This document shows positions 1-7,216 of a DNA stretch of 7,216 nucleotides, one piece after another (positions within the stretch are counted from its first letter, which is position 1; each line of letters starts with the position of its first letter). Source of the stretch: Burkholderiales bacterium (lineage in GTDB: Bacteria; Actinomycetota; Thermoleophilia; Gaiellales; Gaiellaceae); NCBI GenBank assembly GCA_025935595.1, contig JAICUZ010000134.1, forward strand, positions 1-7,216, given 5' to 3'. Both the position numbers and the translations under genes were made by a program. The notes under the pieces were generated by a model, which did not search any database, was not told where the DNA came from, and saw nothing but the letters and a program-made list of their open reading frames with translations.

Positions 1-1010
1 AGGCGCTCGCGATGTGCCCGGAGCTCGAGCTGGTGGAGCAGGACCCGGCGACGGTGGAGCAGGCGTGGGAGGAGATCCTGCGCCGCCTCGAGGACGCGGG
101 CTTCGCGGTGGAACCGGCGGAACCGGGGCTCGTCTACTTCGACTCGAAGGGTGTCGAGCGGCTGTACGGCGGCCTCGAGCCGGCGCTCAAGCGGGCGCTC
201 GCTGCGGTAGGGACGGTCTGGGACCCGCGCGCCGGGGCGGCCGAGCGGCGGTTCGCGGCGCTCGCGGCAGCGAATGTCGCGCGGCCGGGGCAGGCGCTGA
301 TCGTCTCCGACGACCGGGCGCGTTCGTTCATCGCGCCGCTCCCGCTGCAGCTCCTGCCGCTCGACCGGCGCCGCTACGAGGAGCTGGAAGAGCTCGGAGT
401 CAAGACGATCGGACAGCTTGCCGGGCTTCCGGGTGGCGCAGTGGCCGAACGGTTGGGGCCGGACGGCCGGCGCGCCTGGAGCCTGGCGAGAGGAGAGGAG
501 CAGGGGAAGGTGGCGCCACGACGGCCGGCGACTTCCCTCCACGAGACGCTCGAGTTCCCGGAAGCGGTCGGCAACGAGCTGACGCTCCGGCGAGGGCTCG
601 CAGTGCTGCTCGAGAAGCTCCTTTCCCGACCGGAACGCGCGGGGCGGCCGCCGAGGAAGGTCGCGCTCTGGGCGCGGCTCGTCGGCGGCGCCTCGTGGCG
701 CCGGACGGTGACGCTTCGCGAGCCGACAGCCGACCCGGCACGGCTCCGCGCAGCGCTCGCGCCGAAGCTCGCCGAGCTGCCGGCGCCCGCGCTCAAGCTC
801 CGCCTCGAGGTGGCGGAGCTCGCCGAGCACACCGGCGAGCAGCTCGAGCTCATCGCCGCCGAGGGCGAAATGCTGCAAGGACGGTTACGGGAAGGCCTGC
901 GCCAGGTGAAGGCAGCCGTCGGCGCAGGCGGGGTCTCGACGGTCGTGGAGGTCGCTCCGTGGTCACGCATCCCGGAAGCGCGCGCACTGCTCGTGCCGCG
1001 CGACGACTGA
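1..1010 (+). CDS. imuB: ImuB-like Y-family DNA polymerase homologue (5' partial)
   Basis: C-terminal part of an ImuB protein, the catalytically dead Y-family polymerase relative that links DnaE2 and the sliding clamp in the mutasome. The frame is open to the left edge and reads ALAMCPELELVEQ. This matches the internal A-x-CPxL palm motif of Y-family polymerases, so the ATG at 12 is internal and the fingers and early palm are missing. Residue numbers count from that Met. At 38-45 (EPGLVYFD) the active-site SxDE of true Y-family enzymes is replaced, as expected for ImuB. A helix-hairpin-helix-like region lies at about 122-160 (LGVKTIGQLAGLPG), followed by the little finger at about 170-270. The canonical ImuB tail VVEVAPWSRIPEARALLVP is at 311-329. 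QLELI at 277-281 sits where a QLxLF clamp-binding motif is usual, but lacks the aromatic residue. Identification rests on recognised motifs; imuA and dnaE2 neighbours are typical, and dnaE2 lies downstream. Confidence 0.9.
   Translation, partial: ALAMCPELELVEQDPATVEQAWEEILRRLEDAGFAVEPAEPGLVYFDSKGVERLYGGLEPALKRALAAVGTVWDPRAGAAERRFAALAAANVARPGQALIVSDDRARSFIAPLPLQLLPLDRRRYEELEELGVKTIGQLAGLPGGAVAERLGPDGRRAWSLARGEEQGKVAPRRPATSLHETLEFPEAVGNELTLRRGLAVLLEKLLSRPERAGRPPRKVALWARLVGGASWRRTVTLREPTADPARLRAALAPKLAELPAPALKLRLEVAELAEHTGEQLELIAAEGEMLQGRLREGLRQVKAAVGAGGVSTVVEVAPWSRIPEARALLVPRDD
947..951 (+). promoter_or_regulatory. Ribosome binding site deciding the DUF6504 start
   Basis: GGAGG lies 7 nt before an in-frame GTG at 959-961, inside the end of imuB. 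It is the only good Shine-Dalgarno/start pair for the following small gene. Between imuB's stop and the conserved part of the small protein the frame holds no ATG, GTG or TTG. The one other option is a CTG at 1007 overlapping the imuB stop, which has no visible Shine-Dalgarno. Confidence 0.6.
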
Positions 1011-1249
1011 ACGCGCAGCGGTTAAATAGACCCCGTTCGGCGCTCGTCGAGGCGCTTCCGGACGGGACGCCGCGGCGGGTCAACCGGCAAAGCGTCGGCA
1101 TCGTCCGGGAGGAGTGGCGCGTCGTCGACCGCTGGTGGACCGACGAGCCGGTGCACCGCCGCTACTTCGACCTCGTGCTCGAGACGGGCGAGAACACCGT
1201 CGTCTACCACGACGACGACACCGGCACGTGGTTCACGCAGCGGGCTTAA
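959..1249 (+). CDS. DUF6504-like small protein following ImuB
   Basis: A 96-residue protein that resembles the DUF6504 family, small proteins of unknown function commonly encoded between imuB and dnaE2 in actinobacteria. The conserved core starts near residue 29. It includes EEWRVVDRWW (51-60), RRYFDLVLE (67-75) and a final VVYHDDDTGTWFTQRA (81-96), a tryptophan- and aspartate-rich pattern I associate with this family. The chosen GTG start overlaps imuB by 52 bp and has a GGAGG seven bases upstream. The first 28 residues are Arg/Ala-rich, look unconserved and contain the rare run TTA-AAT-AGA (1022-1030), so the true start could instead be the CTG at 1007. No signal peptide or membrane segment is visible. 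Overlap with imuB implies co-transcription and translational coupling, and hence a mutasome-associated role by context only. The stop shares TTAA (1246-1249) with the convergent cupin gene. Family assignment is from memory of the pattern; the role is unknown. Confidence 0.75.
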   Translation: MVTHPGSARTARAARRLNAQRLNRPRSALVEALPDGTPRRVNRQSVGIVREEWRVVDRWWTDEPVHRRYFDLVLETGENTVVYHDDDTGTWFTQRA

Positions 1250-1611
1250 GAACGCTCGGTGGAGGTGCGGCGAATCCCGTCGATGAACCCCGCGCCCGGC
1301 GTGTGCAGGTTCAGGACCTTCGCACGGCCGCCGGCGCTGCGGAAGCCGTGCCGTGCTCCGGGAGGGGACGAGATGAAGCCGCCGGGGCCGAGCACGACCG
1401 TCTCGTCACCGGCGGTGAACTCGACCTCGCCCTCGAGCACGAGGAACGAGTCGGTGTGGTCGTCGTGCGTGTGCGGGTCGACGACGAGCGTCTCGTCGAA
1501 CTCCATCTCGATCGCGCCGATCTGCTCGAGGTCGGCACGGATCAACCGGTAGCCGTCGCCGCGAGGATGCATCTCGCCCTCGCCGGGTCGGCTGACGATC
1601 GGCTCGGCCAC
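1246..1611 (-). CDS. Small single-domain cupin protein
   Basis: A 121-residue Cupin_2-type beta-barrel protein, probably cytoplasmic and metal-binding. Cupin motif 1 is at about 45-61: DPHTHDDHTD then LVLEGE, with H47, H49 and H52 as candidate ligands and D54 where Glu is usual. Motif 2 is at 75-90: GPGGFISSPPGARHGF, with PPG 83-85 and H88. This completes the 3-His/1-acid type of site. The substrate cannot be predicted; small cupins of this size include isomerases, dioxygenases and sugar- or ligand-binding proteins. The GTG start keeps an N-terminal RPGEGE-type segment but has no visible Shine-Dalgarno. An ATG at 1570-1572 (residue 14) has GAGGG four bases upstream and is a serious alternative, giving 108 residues. 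The gene is antisense to its neighbours. Its stop overlaps the DUF6504-like gene by 4 bp, and its start lies 11 bp from that of dnaE2. Confidence 0.85.
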   Translation of the reverse strand: MAEPIVSRPGEGEMHPRGDGYRLIRADLEQIGAIEMEFDETLVVDPHTHDDHTDSFLVLEGEVEFTAGDETVVLGPGGFISSPPGARHGFRSAGGRAKVLNLHTPGAGFIDGIRRTSTERS

Positions 1612-1622
1612 ACCGAGATCTT

Positions 1623-4792
<3,170 letters not shown>

Positions 4793-4802
<10 letters not shown>

Positions 4803-5923
4803 GCGGCGATGGCCTCAGCGGCCGCGGCAGGCGACGGCATCTCGGCGATCTCCGCCGCCACGGCCCGCGCCGCGTCGGCATAGGTCGCGGCGCCGAGGAC
4901 ACGCTCGAGAGCCACCCGCACACGATCGACGGTGAGCTCGGCCGGGAGGATCTTCTCTGCGAGACCGAGCGCCTCGCACGCATCGGCGTTGTCGAATTGG
5001 TCGGCGCCTTGGGGCACGACCACGAGCGGTCGGCCGTACGCCAGCGCAGCGAGCGTCGAGCCTGAGCCGGCGTGCGCGAGCACTGCGTCGCAACTCGGAA
5101 GAATCTGGTCTTGCGGGATGTAGCTCTCGACCCTCACATTCGACGGTATCGGCGCCAGGTCGCGAGGCTCACGGTTTCGGCCGATCGTCATGATCACGTC
5201 GCAGTCGACCTGCTCGAATGCGTCGAGCAGGAGACGGAACGTTCGAAGCTCGTTGAACGAGGTCCCGAGCGTTGCGTAGACGAGTGCGCGGTCGCGGCCG
5301 GCATGGTCCTTCGGCGACGCTTCCGCCGGACGAACGTCGTGAGTGCGCGCGGGCGTTCGGGGCAGCTCCGCACGGAACGACGGCGGGCAGATCTCGACAT
5401 GCGCGCCGAGATACACCCCTGCGAGTTCGTCGGGTTCCAGACCCGCACTCCGCCACCAGGGCGCCATCACCTCACCCGCCCGCCGCAGAGCATCCGCGGG
5501 GATCGGGCGGCCGAACGCATGATGGACCGTCGGGACGCCCGCGGCGGTCGCCGCAAGCGGCGCTGCGAGATCGGCGGACTCATGGATCACGACGTCAGGC
5601 CGGTAGGACGCGACGAGGTCGTGGAGCGCTTGCACCCGACGGGGTGCCTCGATCTCCGCGAACCGCCCTGAGAAGCCGGCAGGGCGTCGGCTCGCCGGCG
5701 GCAAGTGCGACGTTCGCTCCCGATGCGCGTCGAACTGGGGCCTGAGCTCCTCGATCGTCGGGCCCGTCTGCTCGAATCGAAGACCGGCTCCCTCGATCCG
5801 CGCGCGATGGTTCGCGGCCGCAGCGACAGCGATGTCGTCTCCTCGAGCCGCGAATGCCTGTGCGAGCGGCATGAGCGGGAGCAGATGTCCGTCACCGCCC
5901 GTGGATGTGAAGAGGACGCGCAT
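4793..5923 (-). CDS. GT-B glycosyltransferase, MGT/GT1 family
   Basis: A 376-residue glycosyltransferase of the UDP-glucosyl/glucuronosyltransferase-like (GT1, MGT) type, expected to move a sugar from a nucleotide donor to a small lipophilic or natural-product acceptor. The N-terminal Rossmann half starts MRVLFTSTGGDGHLLPLMPL; H13 in GHxxP is the usual catalytic base position. PDVVIHESADLAAPLAA (109-125) is the conserved acceptor-side segment. The C-terminal donor half has LVYATLGTSFNE (214-225), SYIPQDQILPSCDAVLAHAG (267-286) and GSGSTLAALAYGRPLVVVP (286-304), then QGADQFDNADA (305-315), the usual donor-binding block. No signal peptide or membrane helix is visible; it is probably cytoplasmic or peripheral. 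The ATG overlaps the stop of the upstream GH15 gene (TGATG), so it is probably translated by termination-reinitiation. No Shine-Dalgarno is seen; a 12-bp palindrome occupies that place. Donor and acceptor are unknown. MurG-type and macrolide-type relatives share this fold, so substrate naming is not justified. Confidence 0.9.
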
Positions 5924-7216
5924 CAGCCGCGGCTGGAGCGCTGCGTGTGCGGGCTGTCGTGGTGCGACAGGTTGTATGCGGAGTTGACGAGGCCGACGTG
6001 CGTGAACGCCTGCGGGAAGTTGCCGAGCTGGCGCTTCGCAGCCGGGTCGTACTCCTCGGCGAGCAGGCCGAGATCGTTCGAGACGCCGAGCAGCCTCTCG
6101 AACAATTCGCGAGCCTCGTCGTCACGCTCGAGCATGAGCAGTGCGTCGACCAGCCAGAAGGAGCACGGCAGAAACACGCCCTCGCGGCCGACCAAGCCGT
6201 CCACCTCATTCTGCTCGGACGTCTTGTACCGCTCGACGAACCCGTCGCGCATGAGCTCTCGCTGAACGGCGTCGACCGTCCCGATCACCCGCGGATCGTC
6301 CGGCGGCAGGAAGCCGAGCAACGGTATGAGCAGCGTCGACGCGTCGAGCTCCGGCGAGCCGTACGACTGCGTGAACGAGTTCAGCTCGACGTTGAAGCCC
6401 TCGCGGCACACCTCGTCGTGGATCTCCTCGCACAGCTGCCGCCAGCGTTCGACCGGGCCTTGCATCCCGAGCAGCTCGACGGTCTGCACTCCGCGATCGA
6501 ACGCGACCCAGGCGAGCACCTTCGAATGCGTGAAGTGCCGTCGACCGCCGCGCACCTCCCAGATCCCTTCGTCCGGCCTGTCCCAGGCGCCCTCGAGAAA
6601 CTCGAGCAGTATCTGCTGCAGCGACCACGCATGATGGTCGGGGCCGATGTCGTGGAGGCGCGCTTGATGCAGCGCATCCATGACCTCGCCGTAGACGTCG
6701 AGCTGGAACTGTTCCGCGGCCGCGTTCCCGACGCGCACCGGTTTCGAGCCGGCGTACCCAGGGAGCCAGTCGAGCTCGTACTCCGGAACGCGGCGCTGCC
6801 CGCCGATCCCGTACATGATCTGCGCGTTCGCGGGATCGCCGCCGACCGCTCGAAGCAGCCAGTCGCGCCAAGCGGCCGCCTCCTTCTTGAAGCCGGCGTT
6901 CATCATCGCGTAGAGCGTGAACGTGGCGTCGCGAAGCCAGCAGTACCGGTAGTCCCAGTTGCGACCTCCGCCGACGCGTTCCGGCAGCGATGTGGTCGGC
7001 GCGGCGACGATCCCGCCGGTCGGTCTGTATGTGAGCGCCTTCAAGGTGACCAGCGACGTGTGTACCGCGTCGGCGTACGCGCCCTCGTAGGTGCAGCCGC
7101 CGAGCCACTCGCGCCAGTACAACTCGGTATCGGCGAGTGCCTGCTCGGCGTCGACGGCCTTCGGCAGCCTCTCGTGCGACGGGAACCACGTGAGGACGAA
7201 GGGCACGCGCTCGCCG
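5923..7216 (-). CDS. Glycoside hydrolase family 15 protein (5' partial), trehalase/glucoamylase-like
   Basis: The C-terminal (alpha/alpha)6-barrel part of a GH15 enzyme, an inverting alpha-glucosidase family that includes bacterial glucoamylases and actinobacterial trehalases. The frame stays open to the right edge, reading GERVPFVLTWFPSH. The GTG at 7206-7204 is therefore internal, and roughly 200 N-terminal residues (beta-sandwich domain and linker) are missing. Counting from that Val: PTGGIVAAPTTSLPE (62-76), NWDYRYCWLRDATFTLYA (83-100), EQFQLDVYGEVMDALH (165-180), GIWEVRGGRRHFTHSKVLAW (214-233), YGSPELDASTLLIPLLGFLP (282-301) and LLAEEYDP (381-388). By family analogy E217 is the likely general acid, and one of E384/E385 the general base. 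The end QLGNFPQAFTH then LVNSAYNLS is typical. It is upstream of and coupled to the glycosyltransferase in a minus-strand operon. The sequence alone does not separate trehalase from maltooligosaccharide or other glucosidase activity. Confidence 0.93.
   Translation of the reverse strand, partial: GERVPFVLTWFPSHERLPKAVDAEQALADTELYWREWLGGCTYEGAYADAVHTSLVTLKALTYRPTGGIVAAPTTSLPERVGGGRNWDYRYCWLRDATFTLYAMMNAGFKKEAAAWRDWLLRAVGGDPANAQIMYGIGGQRRVPEYELDWLPGYAGSKPVRVGNAAAEQFQLDVYGEVMDALHQARLHDIGPDHHAWSLQQILLEFLEGAWDRPDEGIWEVRGGRRHFTHSKVLAWVAFDRGVQTVELLGMQGPVERWRQLCEEIHDEVCREGFNVELNSFTQSYGSPELDASTLLIPLLGFLPPDDPRVIGTVDAVQRELMRDGFVERYKTSEQNEVDGLVGREGVFLPCSFWLVDALLMLERDDEARELFERLLGVSNDLGLLAEEYDPAAKRQLGNFPQAFTHVGLVNSAYNLSHHDSPHTQRSSRG
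5924..5935. repeat. 12-bp perfect palindrome at the GH15/GT1 junction
   Basis: CAGCCGCGGCTG is its own reverse complement. On the minus strand it ends immediately before the glycosyltransferase ATG and encodes the last sense codons of the GH15 gene. It occupies the position where a Shine-Dalgarno would sit and could form a short 4-bp stem with a 4-base loop in the mRNA. It may be chance in GC-rich DNA. No function is established. Confidence 0.4.

Noticed and set aside
14..958. Upstream extension of the DUF6504 frame through imuB
   Set aside because: The translation is almost all Arg, Ala and Gly, as expected for an out-of-frame reading of imuB. Only the part after the GTG at 959 has a ribosome site and leads into the conserved region.
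1022..1030. TTAAATAGA as a -10 promoter element
   Set aside because: It is the most AT-rich spot locally and partly matches TATAAT, but no -35 partner is clear. No in-frame start codon follows for the DUF6504-like protein, so a promoter call is not supported.
1400..1622. SOS/LexA operator upstream of dnaE2
   Set aside because: I looked for GAAC-N4-GTTC-like palindromes and found only isolated GAAC half-sites, so no operator is annotated.
5072..6265. Plus-strand open frames across the glycosyltransferase and GH15 genes
   Set aside because: They are antisense shadows. The minus-strand frames have continuous family motifs across the same bases.
6206..7189. Second minus-strand frame overlapping GH15
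   Set aside because: It is an Arg-rich alternate frame of the GH15 gene and has no recognisable domain.

Overview
This is a very GC-rich, densely coding bacterial window, with a strong C/G bias at third codon positions and almost no intergenic DNA. Protein content and codon style point to a high-GC actinobacterium. The DnaE2 variant, a DUF6504-like gene placed after imuB, and a bacterial GH15 enzyme suggest the Thermoleophilia/Gaiellales/Solirubrobacterales side of the phylum. That placement is an inference from remembered family resemblance, not from a search.

Layout. (1) 1-1010, plus strand: the 3' part of an ImuB-type Y-family polymerase homologue, cut by the left window edge. (2) 959-1249, plus: a small DUF6504-like protein whose best start lies inside the end of imuB. 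(3) 1246-1611, minus: a small single-domain cupin, tail to tail with the DUF6504 gene (4-bp overlap) and head to head with dnaE2 (11-bp gap). (4) 1623-4802, plus: complete error-prone DNA polymerase DnaE2 (ImuC), 1059 aa. (5) 4793-5923, minus: a GT-B glycosyltransferase of the MGT/GT1 type, tail to tail with dnaE2 (10-bp overlap). (6) 5923-7216, minus: a GH15 family glycosidase (trehalase/glucoamylase-like) without its N-terminal region. It runs off the right edge and is joined to the glycosyltransferase by a TGATG stop/start overlap.

How the genes relate. imuB, the DUF6504-like gene and dnaE2 form the downstream part of an actinobacterial mutasome locus (ImuA/ImuB/DnaE2), used for damage-induced translesion synthesis. 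imuA would be expected just left of the window. The cupin gene, on the opposite strand, splits the locus, so dnaE2 probably has its own promoter inside the cupin gene. The GH15-GT1 pair is a separate minus-strand operon concerned with a glucoside or glycoconjugate whose identity cannot be read from the sequence.

I see no RNA genes, mobile elements, CRISPR arrays, convincing terminators or attachment sites. No stretch over 300 bases lacks a gene. I do not see a clearly novel system. The most interesting points are the cupin-split mutasome, the apparent location of the clamp-binding motif in DnaE2 rather than ImuB, the seemingly intact PHP metal site in this error-prone polymerase, and the GH15/GT1 coupling junction with its 12-bp palindrome.
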